Shown: positions 13,441-25,850, counted from the stretch's first letter. The stretch: DNA of 64,000 nt from Margaritifera margaritifera (GCA_029931535.1 JAQPZY010001621.1:4192001-4256000); one strand, 5' to 3'. Numbers and translations are program-made. Notes: generated by a model not told the origin, from the letters alone.

Positions 13441-13815
13441 CAATAGATGTAATTTGTACCTTATAATGTATCAATAGATGTAATTTGTACCTTATCATGT
13501 ATCAATAGATGTAATTTGTACCTTATCATGTATCAATAGATGTAATTTGTACCTTATAAGGTATCAATAGATGTAATTTGTACCTTATCATGTATCAATA
13601 GATGTAATTTGTACCTTATCATGTATCAATAGATGTAATTTGTACCTTATCATGTATCAATAGATGTAATTTGTACCTTATCATGTATCAATAGATGTAA
13701 TTTGCACCTTATCATGTATCAATAGATGTAATTTGTACCTTATCATGTATCAATAGATGTAATTTGTACCTTATCATGTATCAATAGATGTAATTTGTAC
13801 CTTATCATGTATTAA
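13441..13815 (+). repeat. 31-bp minisatellite, ~12 copies
   Basis: A 31-bp unit (core 'atcaatagatgtaatttgta') is repeated about twelve times with very few mismatches (one TTGCACC variant and two 'ttataa' variants), so the array is young or homogenised. Confidence 0.95.
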
Positions 13816-13819
13816 TACT

Positions 13820-14905
13820 TTTAGCAAATGCAGTTTGTAATTCGACGTTATAACAAAGAATCAATATGCAAAAAACGCGAAATGTATCTTTTTCGGAATA
13901 CAAATATACAATAGATTCTTACAAGTATATATTCAAACCCAGAATCCTGTATCCAGTCTATATTTTTTTTAAAAGCACAGTCTAAATTGCCTTTATCCCT
14001 ACATAAAATACATGCTTTTCACGGGACAGTCCCTACATCATTGATGGAAAAACTGTATGCTTGTTTATTATGTATTTTTTCTCGTCTTATTTTTTTATTT
14101 TTTTTATTTTTTTTTTTGGTATTTTTTTTTTTTTTTTTTTTTGTCTCTCGTTTTGTTTGCTTGTAATTTGAAGATTACGCAATTCAGGAGATTTTAATTG
14201 ACAAATTAAGACAAATTTCTAACAACAACACTTCCGGACCTGAGGCGCCTTGTAATTGGTTACACGGTCCTCGTATGCTGTAATACCATGGACAAAATCT
14301 TATAACCAGGTCATAGTCTGTTGCTGGCATAAATGTCACAGGAAAAACTATTGCAATTCATCAATCCCACGTCTTTAATGTTCCCACAAACATTAAATGT
14401 TTTACCTTTGATAACGTTTCACAAGTAGACATACATAAATCAAATATAATATGACAGTTCAAACAAATCATTAGGATAGGTAAATATGTCAACGATTTCA
14501 TTCTTTGTTCACATAACAACAAAAAATAATAATAAAGAAAAGAACAAAGGAATTACTCGGAAACTATATAAAAAAAATATAGAGAGATAGAGAGAATATT
14601 TTGTTCCACATGTCAATGAAGAGAGCAGGAAAAGAAAGTAGGCAAACTCGTTGTAAGGTTTAATTTAATCTTGAATGGGGCTTTTTATTGTAAATTCTGT
14701 AATGTACATTACCGAAGAAAATAACATCAATAATCAAACACGTCTTGCCACAAGGAAATGCAGCATAAAAGACTGAAACATAATTGAACCTTTTTTCGCA
14801 TCTTTTTCTATCTTATAGATATTCCGAAATCACCATTTCTATTAGCACATATCACATATATCGCTACATTTCCTTATTACGAAGTTTCTGCCATTACCTA
14901 TGTAT
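13820..14905. other. AT-rich intergenic stretch
   Basis: T-rich tracts near 14090-14145 and otherwise unremarkable AT-rich sequence. No gene recognised. Confidence 0.5.
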
Positions 14906-14909
14906 CCCT

Positions 14910-15150
14910 CGATTGATTGAATTTATGGGTGTAACGCCATTTTTCAGCACATGATAGGCTGGCTATACATGGCGGCCAGTATATCTGGTGGAGGAAGAAC
15001 CCGGGAAAATCCCGGGAAGAACCACCGACCCACGGGAAGCTACTGGCAAGCTTTCTCACATAACCATATTGGCCAAGCCCAAGACTCGAACACACGCGGA
15101 CAGAGCTGAGATTGCAGTGATTAGCGCCTTAGACCACTCGGCCACCAACA
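14910..15150 (-). repeat. tRNA-derived SINE
   Basis: On the minus strand the element starts with a tRNA-like head: an A box (TGGCCGAGTGGTCTAAGGCG, complement of 15126-15145) and a B box (GTTCGAGTC, within 15079-15093), spaced as in a Leu/Ser-type tRNA. Downstream is a body with 'ctggccgcca' and an end of the type 'ggcgttacacccataaattcaatc'. That body resembles SINEs widespread in molluscs. The tRNA head is not a working tRNA gene, because no complete cloverleaf follows. Family naming is by recollection and should be checked against a repeat library. Confidence 0.75.
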
Positions 15151-15159
15151 CCCCCCCCC

Positions 15160-16600
15160 CCCAAAGCCTTATCCCGAACGATTAGGGCAAAATATATGTA
15201 CCCATATAGAACGCGCACCCGACTACGAACAGATTAGACCCGGATCTGCCGTGACTTTGAGCACCTGCAGCTCAGCATCTTACTTCTTGTTTGCCTTTCC
15301 GATTATTGTCGGAAAGTCCCGAGCGTGTTCGGATTGTGCCCAGTTGAAAATATCAATCTGCTGTACAGTGACGTAGACAAACAATACCTTTGCCAGCCCA
15401 GACTGTGACCCATGGCTCAGCCTCGTTTTCGGTTGTCATTTTTAGGAATGTTTGCGTTAAATGTTGGCGAACAAAAGAGGAAGAGTTTACGCGAAGAGTG
15501 GTTGAGCTGCTTGCTGAAGGCTACAAATTTAAATACTTTCCGTTACTTTTGTAAATGTACTGAACAGTAAGTGAAAACAAACGCAGGTGCCAAAAAGTCG
15601 CAGATATCAACTTATGGTGACAGTGGTGTTTCAAGAGAAGCAAGAGCGCTACATGGGAAGCAATTTGTTGAAATTATATGTAGAACGACGGTTCAACATA
15701 TGACGGCAGATCCGGATTTACGCTTTTCGCACTGTTGCTCATTTTGACGGGCACATACGACAGAAGCTCACAAAGGCTTTTAGTCTGAAAATAACAGAAC
15801 AGTAAAAAAAAGTTTGTTTCGACTTTGGACTCTAGGTTGTCGTCAAGAAAATCCACAGTTTAGAAAAGTGGTATGGTTGTAATATATAGGAAAACAGTGG
15901 ATATTCTTGAAATAAAACTTCACTTTCAAATTTAGCAAAGTTTACAAGTATCTTTTTATTATTCCACTTTATTAATTTTACAAGTTTAAACATACTATAT
16001 TATAACCCCAAAAATATATCTGTATAATTTTTTAGTTCCCTTTATCTTTATATTTCGGACAAACAAATAAGAACTGATAATCTTATCCAATTATGCAATT
16101 TACTTGTAATTTTGCAAAATCACAAAATTTTCATTCTCTCGGAATGTTGTCGTATCAAGCTGATTAAATTATTAATATATGTGCCCTCGTTTATATACTT
16201 TATTGATATATAATTTCATATCGTAGAATAGGTTAATTTCGTATCGTAGAATAGGTTAATTTCGTATCGTAGAATAGGTTCTGACCTTCTCATTTGTAAT
16301 TAAAACAAGAACAAGAAAAAACAAAACCTAAATAATATTCATGGACAAAGTTTTCTTTCATGCATATTATGCTTTTCAATTTACCTGTAGTCACATTTTA
16401 TGCAGACATTTTTTTCAATAAAGTTATCTCTAAGTATGTGCCTAAAATCATTAGAAATATTATACGGTTCATTCCAAACAAGATCTTAATCATTACTATA
16501 TAGCATATTCTTGCTACTGACTAATCAACTGTACTACTTTTTTTTTATCACACATTAATTTCAGAATTATGATAATACTATAAATCTATTTAATGATTTT
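15160..16600. other. Intergenic stretch without recognised genes
   Basis: Mixed-composition sequence to 15900 and then AT-rich sequence. A 23-bp unit (core 'cgtatcgtagaataggttaa') is repeated about three times near 16218-16280. Nothing else was recognised. Confidence 0.45.
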
Positions 16601-16612
16601 ACACACATCCCA

Positions 16613-16706
<94 letters not shown>
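16601..16706. repeat. (CA)n followed by (TA)n
   Basis: Compound dinucleotide microsatellite, CACACA from about 16601 and TATATA from about 16644. Confidence 0.95.
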
Positions 16707-16710
<4 letters not shown>

Positions 16711-17210
16711 CAATTGTGTGCCTTTGTTTTCTACAAAAATAAAAAATATTCCAACATTTTTCTCTTTGTTTTCTGTGAAAATTAAAAAAATATTCCAACA
16801 ATTTTACTAAACCAATGTCTATTTTAGGAGCTTTACATTGACCCAAAATGTCACATCCGTAATTCATGACTGATTATACAAAAAACATAAAGCAACTGAC
16901 ATGTACTTTTCAATTTGATGTCATAGCTTGTAGACCTTTAGTTTTATAGACGCCTTTAGTGTTCGAGAAAAATTATGCATAGTGAATTAGATTTTGAAGA
17001 TAATCACAGTAATTTATATTTTCTAGCAAAATACCATCATAATACCACTATTTATTTTTCCTCAAGGTACCAAAACCACCTCTCGGAAACATGAAAAGTT
17101 TTGTTTTCCTATTATAAAAATCTGAAATTAACTCATCAAGCTAGCAAAAGCTACCAGAAATAAATAATAATAAAAATTTCAATTATATAGCCAGGAAAAA
17201 GAATGAAGCA
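16707..17210. other. AT-rich spacer
   Basis: Contains two similar copies of a segment 'aaaaatattccaacatttt' near 16741 and 16787, a short diverged duplication. No gene recognised. Confidence 0.4.
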
Positions 17211-17214
17211 AAGT

Positions 17215-17500
17215 TTTGGCACGTTGCATCTTGCTCAACCAATCAGAACGCGTCTTGTGTCTACCAATCAGAAAGCGCAATTACGTGTGACGTGCCTCAG
17301 TCGATGTCGTATTCCTAAGCCATATCAAACTCGTTCTTTCCGCCGACTCTGAACAAAACACGAATGCGGTTTTGTATTTACTACATTCACCTTTTTTACG
17401 CTTTCTAAATATTTTTACCTTTACTGTATGAATAAAATTCAAAACAAATTGGAATTTATAAAGTTTGAGTTACTGCGTCAAAATATATATGCGCGCGAAC
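17215..17500 (+). promoter_or_regulatory. Possible promoter with paired CCAAT boxes
   Basis: Two CCAATCAGA motifs (17239-17247 and 17265-17273) lie 26 bp apart in otherwise CG-richer sequence containing TGACGTGC-like sites. A TATATATG sequence is near 17483. The region precedes the right-hand Polinton-like relic. It may be an old element promoter or chance, since no intact gene starts downstream. Confidence 0.25.
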
Positions 17501-17519
17501 GTCAAAGAAGACACTTAAG

Positions 17520-18845
17520 TAGTTCGAATCTGGGTGTGTGATACGGAAATACGGATTGAACAGCTGTATCGAACGCCCGATCAAGCATGTAAGATTAAAT
17601 GGGTACGTTATGAAAGTTCAGCACATCACAGTACCATAACATGGCCGAGATATAGAGTGACGTCATTTGTCGCAGTGGACCTGAAGTCGCTCATTATGCC
17701 AATAATGATAGTGCCGCTGCCGCTGCTACTCAACCGACGGTATCATCAGTTCAGCCAGATTTATTTGATTTTACTCTCTGCCATTTTTTTTTTTTTTTTT
17801 TTTTTTTTCGTCACAGAAATTTCAGACGTCACCGATAACACCGTTTGTTAGAATACGGTGATTTTAAAACTAAACAAGATGAAGAGTTACTCAAATTTGT
17901 ACCAAGACAGAAGGAGGACGAAGCAACTTTTGTACCAGAACAAGTGTTGCAGAAAAGGAATACTAGTCATTAATTGCCTAAACAAAACAAAAAGAATAAA
18001 GAAATAAGTTGAGTGTGTATGTATCAAACAAAATCTTCCTTTATATTATTAAAAACAAAGAATATATTAACACAAAGATATTATTTGAGAGGGTATGAGG
18101 AGAATAATTCAAGACCATTTGATCATCACTTTCTTTTGGTATATTATGGTGAATAGGAATTACGTCATTTCACTAAGTCCATTTGTTTGTTTGGGGGGGG
18201 GTCTCTCTTTTTTTTCTTTTCCTTTTGCATCTGACGATGTCTTGTCAGCGTCTTTGAATTTTTTAAAGCAAGCGGTATCTTCCTTTTCCACCATCTCCTC
18301 CTTCTCTTTCTCCTCTTCGTCCTAATTTTTATTTTCATCCGCTTTCCTTTTGCCGTATGGATACTTTGAGGATCAATGAATTTTAGGTGACACACAAAAC
18401 ATTCATCTTAACTCTTGTCTTGCAATCAGGTTTCTCTTCACATCAGTATCTTCACTTTTCACTCGGGAGTGGTTCTGAGTCATTAAAGGTCTAAATCGCA
18501 CTGAAGTGTGCAGCCGTCTTACATCGGAACTCTGCTTATAATGAGAGAGAGAGAGAGAAGGCAGAAGTGAACGACGACGATAACAACGTTCTGTGTCCCC
18601 CGACACAAGAAGAGCATGATTAGCATAAGTGCACCTTAGCGATTTCGACGCTGAGATGATCAATCCGTATGCATCACTATCACCATCTCTACCACCATCA
18701 CCATGACCGAGAGAGTATTGATCGTCCAAGAGTGAAAGTCGCACTATTGCACCCGAGAACTAATTTCATATCAAACCTGCGAGCAAGCTGACTTCGAGAA
18801 CATTCCGAACAACAGCATACACTTACACCGATAGATTCCAGGATT
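17520..18845 (+). other. Leader region of the right Polinton-like relic
   Basis: Short plus-strand frames such as 17534-17851 contain a long T-run and no recognisable domain. A GA-type simple repeat sits near 18543-18560. Coding sequence attributable to the polymerase relic starts only near 18850. Confidence 0.3.
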
Positions 18846-20245
18846 TTACGTCAGAGAATCGGCTGCGTTTATCACTGACTTGCTTGATTCTATGTTGGAA
18901 GAGTTCAAACGACAGTGTCGGGCTGAAGATCGAGATCGTTTCCACCATTCCATCACACATGGCAGTTTGAAATCTCCAGTATGGGTCGAATTTAGCATAT
19001 CTGCTGAATTAACGCTTCTAAGAAAATCGACAAGATCCAAAACGTGCAAGAATCTAACGACGAGTTGGAAAACACAGGTGGAAAAGCAACCGTGCATTTG
19101 ACTCACGTTTCACGTCTTTCATGCAAAAGACGTTGTAAGGTGTTATCCGTTGATCATTTCCAGACCCTCGAAAAAAGTATAGTTAAGACTGACAACAGCA
19201 AAGAATACCTGTGTTTAGCGCGCTATTGTGGTAGCTACAGCTGAATCAGAAAAAAACAACAAAATATAGATACACCAGAATTGAAGTGATAATAGTTGAG
19301 TATTAAGGAATTGCACAAACCCAAACAACGAAGAGAAGCAGAGACACGTTTGAAACTAGCAGGGATTTCTAAAGAGTCTGTGTGTGGACTCCATGAGATG
19401 CAGAAAATTTAAGAGTTGTTGTCCCCTCGCTATACTTAATTTTACCACAAGTAATACGTGGAGGTCCCCTGTTTCAAGACCCGATTTTCCAGACGGAAAA
19501 TATATTCACGTGCATACCAAAATCATTTCGACGCTATTAGAAATATCAAAGGATTTCTCCATTACATGTACTATTGCGAAAACTGTGACAAACGATTCAA
19601 CCATCGGGAACACCATTTAGATTGTGGATAGAAATGTCGTCACTGCTTGTGTTCCCGACGGAAAAGGATATTCCACATTCGGACGCGCATTGTGACTCGA
19701 GCTCGTTTTGACCGACAGATGATGAAACAGTTCAAACAAAGGAAAAGCACTGTCAATTCTAGAAGTTTGTCAAAAATGAGGAAAGAGTTTTCATTCCAAT
19801 TTGAGATCCTTATACTTTTGTCCAGGATAGAATCGATGTTCTCTTTGTTATTATGTTGTCGACTTGAATCATCTGTGTTACACTCAGCGATGCGTAAACG
19901 ACTAAGACGAAGGGATGATCATCCATGATCACAAGATAAAAAAAGAAAAAAAGAAAGAAATGAAACTGACAAATGAACTTAATCTGTTTTTGCTTTGAAT
20001 GTTCAAATGATACTAGGATTCACGTACCTAACATTTGCGTGGCACATTGAGCTTGCGGTGAATGTCTTCATGACCTTCTATTATCTCACTGTCTCGTACG
20101 AGAAACAATATTACATAGACCCAACACTATTCCCGATTTCGCTAAGCGGGTCTTGGACCCACTGATGACTGGATGGAAGATTTTCATCCTTACGGCAACT
20201 GCCACAAAGACGCTACAGTGTTAGCTGACAATCTGTCCGAGTATT

Positions 20246-20420
20246 AGTCCGTGGGCTAGGTAGGCCTACCATGCCCCCCCCCCCCACCTCGCCGACTCTA
20301 TCTCTTTGGCATTTTGTTATGCTTCAGGGTATGCCAAAAAAGAAAAAAGATGTTAACATTGCAAATTTTGGGATGCACTTGCTCTGCTGGCTGAATATTT
20401 AAGGGAATCCCAAGCGGACT
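20246..20420 (+). repeat. Left terminal inverted repeat
   Basis: Inverted counterpart of 22337-22487. It contains a C-run (about 20274-20286) absent from the right copy and ends near 'atatttaaggga'. Confidence 0.85.
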
Positions 20421-21063
20421 ATTTAGGGTACACAATCAGTAGTTGTGGATGTTGAAGCTATTGGCTTTTGTACAACTGACCAATATATTTGGACATTTCC
20501 TCTGTCCATAACAACAAACAGCATCTAAATATCTCAACTCATTTGGTCACAGGACGGTTTGCAAAATACCTAGTAAATGTGTATAAGACACAGCTTGGTG
20601 TTTTTGCACAAAATCAATTTTGTTTTCAAATTCATATCCGTTATGCATGTTGTTTGCAATGTTTTGCATTAGAATACTAGCGAGAAGTCTCTTGGAATTC
20701 ATTTTAGCCATTTTGCAGGTCTCTGGGGCTGTTGTTAATGTAATGGTATTAAATTGATCCTCCCGACTCCTAACTTTTTTAAAGCTAATTTCTTAAAGAA
20801 AGAAAGAAAAAAAGTGCCAATAGAGCAATAAAATGGAACTATTGTATTTTGTAAGAATCAGTGACAATTTATGGCATGTCTGCATTGTTTTTAATCAATT
20901 TTTAAAGTACTTGCATATAATTAGCAATTAGTATGTAGTAGATTTAGCTTTGGCAGTAGTGCTCAGTTTTCGAGAGTTTGTTGCTTTACAGCTTGTGGAC
21001 CGGCAGTGTAAATACACGAATCTATCAGTTGCCGACATAAGATGTCATAACTGTTATTATTAT

Positions 21064-22342
21064 TTGATCTTTCAGGGAACTGGAGTGAATGAAGACGTAG
21101 AGGAATAAAATGGATTCACAGAAGTGAAAAAGAGAAGGCAGTGAAGGTTCAGCTTCAGAGAAAAAGAAGAGACAGATATGCGTCGTTTTGCAAGATCAAA
21201 CTGTGAATCATTCACATTTTTATCCCAAACAAAAGATTCTCATAACAGACTGAGGAAGTTGAAAGATATATGTAAACAAAATCCGACTCAGCTTGAAGGT
21301 TCTGGGCAAAGGATGGAGGATACATATAAACAAATACCTGATGAATACACAGATGAACACGGATACTACAGTGACTGCTACCAGAGGTTTTCAATGAACC
21401 TATCCCGATTGAAATCATCACCTGTCTTGTCAGAACTTGCAACATGGGCACCTCAAACTTCATGCAGATCTTCTGATGAATCAGATAAGATTCTTTTCAA
21501 GCCTGGCTGCATTTTGTGCAACAAAGAAGACCGTAAGAAAATGAAACAGAAGGTAGTATGGACAGCAGAAGGAACTTCGAAGTTTGAATATGATGGATGG
21601 AAATCAGGCAATGATATAGCTGAGAGGAGAGGGATGAGAAACTTATCACCAGAATAAGACGTTATGACTTGTTTGCTTAAAAGGCACATTTCCACAGCCA
21701 ATGTCGTAAGAAATATGTTCAAGATGAAGTCTAATGCAGGAGTGAAGATGAGAAAGAAAGTCCAAGCAGAAAGAGCTTGAGGAGGCACATAGTCAGGCTT
21801 TTACCAAAGTTTGCCACGCGATCAACAGAGAAATCATAAATGGCCAAAAAATCCTGAAACTGAGTGACTTGTGTAAATTGTACATCTCTGCTTTGCAGAA
21901 TACAAAACATCCAAACCCAAACTGCAGAGGAGAAAACTTGAAGGCTAAGTTTGAGATAAATGACATCTGCAGACAAAAGTTGTCATTTTGTAAAGTTGAC
22001 AACCAATTCCAAACCTATCTTGCGTACAATTCTGATATAAGTACTGAACAAACGATCAAGTTTGGCTATGGACTTGGCACAAGTGACATGGTTGCAGAGG
22101 TTGATATGTACTTGCGGAAAACAATTTTTGAAGCCTTTGAAATGTCTAGCAACATCCCATGGCCTCCAACTGCAGAGTACCTAAAAGGTTTGGATGTCAT
22201 TCCAACTCAGCTTTATAAATCTCTAGTATATAATATATCAGGAAAGTCAGATGGACACACAGCAAAGGTAAATAGACTAATGTACTCTCTTGGTCAAGAC
22301 ATTTGCAGAGCAGCCACAAATGGCCAGTGGAAGTTCCCTTAA
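21064..22342 (+). pseudogene. Transposon cargo gene: uncharacterised multicopy Cys/His protein, frameshifted
   Basis: The fragment 21178-21657 has the spaced features of an uncharacterised invertebrate multicopy family: a HGYYSDCYQRFS motif near residue 60, then PGCILCNKEDRKKMK near residue 108. After stops and frameshifts the same protein resumes near 21795 (EAHSQAFTKVCH in another frame). It continues at 21869-22342 with DMVAEVDMYLRKTIFEAFE, IPWPPTAEYLKGLDVIP and a C-terminus LGQDICRAATNGQWKFP. The Cys and His spacing suggests metal binding, but function is unknown. The stop codon lies at the inner edge of the right inverted repeat, so the reading frame runs to the transposon end. I do not recognise a DDE triad. 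Confidence 0.6.
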
Positions 22343-22487
22343 ATATTCAGCCAGCAGAGCAAGTACATCCCAAACTTTTCAATGTTAACATCTTTTTTCT
22401 TGTTTGGAATACCCTAAAGCATAAAAAAGTGCCAAAGAGATAGAGTCCTAGGGTGGCTGCACGGTAGGCCTACCTAGCCCACGGACT
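22337..22487 (-). repeat. Right terminal inverted repeat
   Basis: Inverted counterpart of 20246-20420, ending GGTAGGCCTACCTAGCCCAC and GGACT at 22487. Confidence 0.85.
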
Positions 22488-25023
22488 ATTTGATGGACAG
22501 TTTCAATAAAAACATTTTGCAGTATAGGGAACTGAATATCTATAATGACCATGCATGAGCTAAGATCATTTACATGAAAATAAGTACAGTACAGTTTAAA
22601 CATTATATGAGTTACTTGGCAATGTCACTGAGTAAGGTTTGGAATGACTGAAATGGTTAACACATATTTACCTAATTTTTTTCAACATAGAGGAAAATCA
22701 ACGCTACGGCCCTACGGCATACGAGCTGAGCAGCGGCAAGCTTTCTGCACATGGTACCAGAGTCAATACTATGACATCATTTACGTTCAGCAAGTAATGC
22801 TCAAATAGTGTCAATCCGATGTCGACATTTTACGACTTTCTTGTGGAAAGTTTCGACAGGTGTTTATCGAACACAGTTGTATCGATCCTTTGATGGAAGC
22901 GTCTACAATCGCCAAAGCTAGTGGGTCGGTGTACCGAAAAACTTTCATGCCCGAAAATAGTCTAGCTATTTTGGCACCATAAACGTATCAATATGTGAGC
23001 CATTGGTATTTGTCAAAGGCTTTGCGTTGATATCAACTTGTCTTGAGTCTCGCATATGTAGTATATCCATGATTCAAGACAAGTGGATACAACATGCCAG
23101 AAACGGTGGAGAGAAGAATATTAATCCCAACTCGCTCGATGGAAATCCACAGATCGTGTACGAATTTCATTGCTGTCGTTGCCACGGATTCAAAACTTGT
23201 TATACTAACCGAGAACTGAACAATCCGTATGCCGGTTTACCACGGAAGACCTGCGCAAAACAAAACCCTCCAGCGACGTCAGAACTTAGAAGCACAAGGA
23301 TACCGCGTGGTGGAAATCTGGCAGCACGACTTCTGAAAACTGGCTCAGCATTTCGATACGTCCTCAAAAACTCCGACGTAGTAGAAGTCGAAGCTTTGGA
23401 CCCTCGCGGCAGTTTGTTTTGAGGACATACAAATGCCGCACGTCTGTTGCAAGATGGAGAGAAGTCTAACAGAGAAACAATTCAGTATATCGACGTGTGC
23501 TTTTTGTACCCTGGGATACGTAAGTATTCTCGATTCCCGACGGGTCACCCCGAAATTCTTACAGAGCATATGGACGTTGAGCATATTCTCAAGAACAAAG
23601 TACTAATAAAACACAAAGTTCTTCTACCACTAACTTGTACCATCCTCTATTATCTCACCATTGCAACGGACAACTGATGTTTCAATTGTGTCTCAAGTGT
23701 TCTGAAAATTGCAATCAACAAGAACCCGAAGAGATCTTTGACAGGAACGTGCGTTAGTATGGAATTGTTCGGCGCTCTTGATTGCGGATACCAGTTGTTA
23801 AAAGTTGTTAAAAGTGTAAAACAAATCTGGCAATTCCGTACTACTGAAGACGACAAACATGACGGATCGAGTTAAGCTTTTTGTTTTTTCGGGATACATC
23901 AACGAGTTCCTAAATTAGAACAAGAGGCTAGCGGATGTCTGACGTGGTGTCACACAGAAAAAGAGAAAGAAACATTCAAGCGACGGTACCAATCAGTGGA
24001 GAGAATCGAAATGGAACACGTCAAGCTCATCGAGGGAAGACGGTGCTTTTGCTAAAGTCATGTTCAATTGTTTGGGGGGATAAAATAGTTCAACGCCCTA
24101 TTATGCCCAAGATAGAGTACTTTACGGATCGAAGCCGATACTTCAGTTGTTAGACGATTAAGGAAAACTCATCAAACACGTTGAAATCGTATGAGAAGAT
24201 CTGATTATGCTGAATTACGAGGAAACGATCAACTTTATCGAACCCAATGAGTTTACTAACTTGATTATTATTGCTTCAGTGAGTGTCAAGGCCCATTTTA
24301 AGTTGCACTCTTTTCTGGAACCCCTAGGTGACCGCGTGGTTTACTTTGACACAAACAGTTCCATGTACATAGATTGACCTGGATGCTATCAACCGCACAT
24401 CAAAGACGAATGTTTAGGAGCATGGACCGGTGAACAGTCCAAAGACACCACTCTCAGATTTGCAAGTGGCGGACCCAAGAATTACCGTTACCAGCATCGA
24501 GATACGAATTTATACAAATCTTTAAGCCACGACCCCTGCATCAAGTGTTGCACGAAGAATGTCAATCGCATGATTAAGGACTTAGTTCATTGCAAGGTAC
24601 CCTGGGAAGAATTTATTCCACAGGACGATACCCCTTTGAACTTGGGACGTCGTGTAGTGTATGTGTTACCCACTGTGTTTCTTGGATTTCGTTCCCCCGC
24701 AGACCGACGTTTGGAAAATGTATCGACATCACAAAAAGAGACATGATTACAACAACAGCAACAAAAGCTTTGTATGCTCCAGACAAAGTCATTTTGTTTA
24801 AAGTCATGAGATTGGTGATGAATACAAATCTACCTCCAAGTGAGGAAGAGATCCGCCACATCTTATCGTCACATCACTTACCAAGAATATTGTGTATCTA
24901 GTTATCTTCACCTGCATACTCTACACTAGAATGATATACGTAATTGGAAAAGTCTAGTCTTGGATTGGATGCCTGAATACGAGACCTAGTAAACAGTTCC
25001 GACGTCTTTCGAAACGTGTGTGA

Positions 25024-25255
25024 ATGTCTACGCCTCAAAAATCAACAACAAGTATTCATACGGATAATGCTGCGACAAAAGAAAAACAAAAAGAGGCCTT
25101 TTATCTTCGCCATTCCTTTAACATGTTGATTGCAGGACCTAACGGTTCGCTGAAGATACTTCTTTTTTTCTGTAGGAGTCGTGAACTAAATTTTGAAATA
25201 AAATGGACGGTTCATTATCATGATATCCATGGTACAAAACTTTATAATTAACGTT
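25024..25255 (+). pseudogene. Remnant of a Polinton-type packaging ATPase
   Basis: The plus-strand frame reads RHSFNMLIAGPNGSLKILLF and then a segment EIKWTVHYHDIHGTKLYN. The first part has the position and flanks of a Walker A motif, but the GxxGSGKT consensus is damaged (GPNGSLKIL, with Leu for Gly and Ile for Thr). Its place between the polymerase and integrase relics suits the FtsK/HerA-like ATPase of Polintons. Only the N-terminal quarter is visible, so the assignment is tentative. Confidence 0.45.
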
Positions 25256-25329
25256 GGTCCCTTACAAGAGCTGGATGGTCCTATACCGCTGGTACGAGCA
25301 GAGGGTACCATACTTTTCCACCGAATCCT

Positions 25330-25850
25330 AATGTCACCGAAACGGCTAACTTACAGCAAGAGTTACAATCTTTGATGAATCGATCAGAATTCTCAGAAAT
25401 GGTCACATCACAACGGTAAGGACAATTATTGCACGTCTTTAAACAGTTCACCAGAAATATTTAGACGAGACAGCAAAACCAACTCTAATTGCCATGAAGA
25501 ATTGATGACTGAGAACAAACAGCAGCCATGTGACCACATCAACTACAAAGACGATGCATTACAAAAGCAAGTGGAAGAAAGCGTTTCCAAACGATTGCAA
25601 AGGAAAGCGCGTTCGCTTGTACGTGTTCTGAACTATCATCCCCACATATTCTACGACGAAGAACATCTGGATTATAAAGAAAAATCGATTTCCAGACCCA
25701 ATATGGTGGATTTGAGCATTAATCCTGTAAGATACCGTTAACGAGTTGAACCCGTGGAATGGCAAAAATTCTCCTTAGGAATGAGCGAAACCAATGTTTC
25801 TCAAGATGCAATAGGAAATTCACAACGCTGGCGATAGATTCAACGTCGTC
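25330..25850 (+). pseudogene. Small Polinton-associated protein remnant
   Basis: Fragments read LQQELQSLMNRSEFSEMV (25353-25406) and then, in another frame, EESVSKRLQRKARSLVRVL (25574-25630) and SISRPNMVDLSIN (25687-25725). They resemble a conserved small protein of unknown function found in invertebrate Polinton-like elements beside the integrase gene. The frame shifts at least twice. Confidence 0.4.

Larger units (their letters stand above)
20246..22487 (+). mobile_element. TIR-flanked DNA transposon inserted in the polymerase relic
   Basis: The first ~170 bases (from AGTCCGTGGGCTAGGTAGGC at 20246) recur inverted at 22337-22487 with about 85% identity. The outermost 25 bases are perfect and include the palindrome GGTAGGCCTACC. 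ATT flanks both ends (20243-20245 and 22488-22490), a probable 3-bp target duplication. Removing the element and one ATT leaves the surrounding polymerase frame open across the junction, which is strong independent evidence of insertion. The cargo is one decayed plus-strand gene (21178-22342). I recognise no transposase. Superfamily unknown: 3-bp duplications occur in PIF/Harbinger and CACTA elements, but ATT does not fit the usual TWA of the former. Confidence 0.85.
18850..24870 (+). pseudogene. Second, different Polinton-type DNA polymerase B relic (interrupted)
   Basis: Plus-strand fragments follow the order of a large invertebrate pPolB. There is an N-terminal segment (EEFKRQCRAEDRDRFHHS, near 18898-18950) and a Cys/His zinc-binding cluster (YCENCDKRFNHREHHLDC, near 19571-19625). 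Later come YIDVCFLYPGIRKYSRFP (near 23487-23540), a degraded motif-B region near 24050-24090, and motif C as VVYFDTNSSMYI (near 24338-24373). A following segment reads SGGPKNYRYQHRDTN (near 24467-24511). In motif C the second catalytic Asp of DTD is Asn. Stops and frameshifts occur throughout, and a transposon is inserted at 20246-22487. It is on the opposite strand from the left-hand relic and unlike it in detail, so it is a separate element. Confidence 0.75.

Noticed and set aside
13441..13815. CRISPR-like regular array
   Set aside because: Units are contiguous with no unique spacers, and the DNA is clearly animal; it is a minisatellite.
15070..15150. tRNA-Leu/Ser-like sequence
   Set aside because: A and B boxes are present but the acceptor stem and 3' half are replaced by a SINE body, so it is not a tRNA gene.
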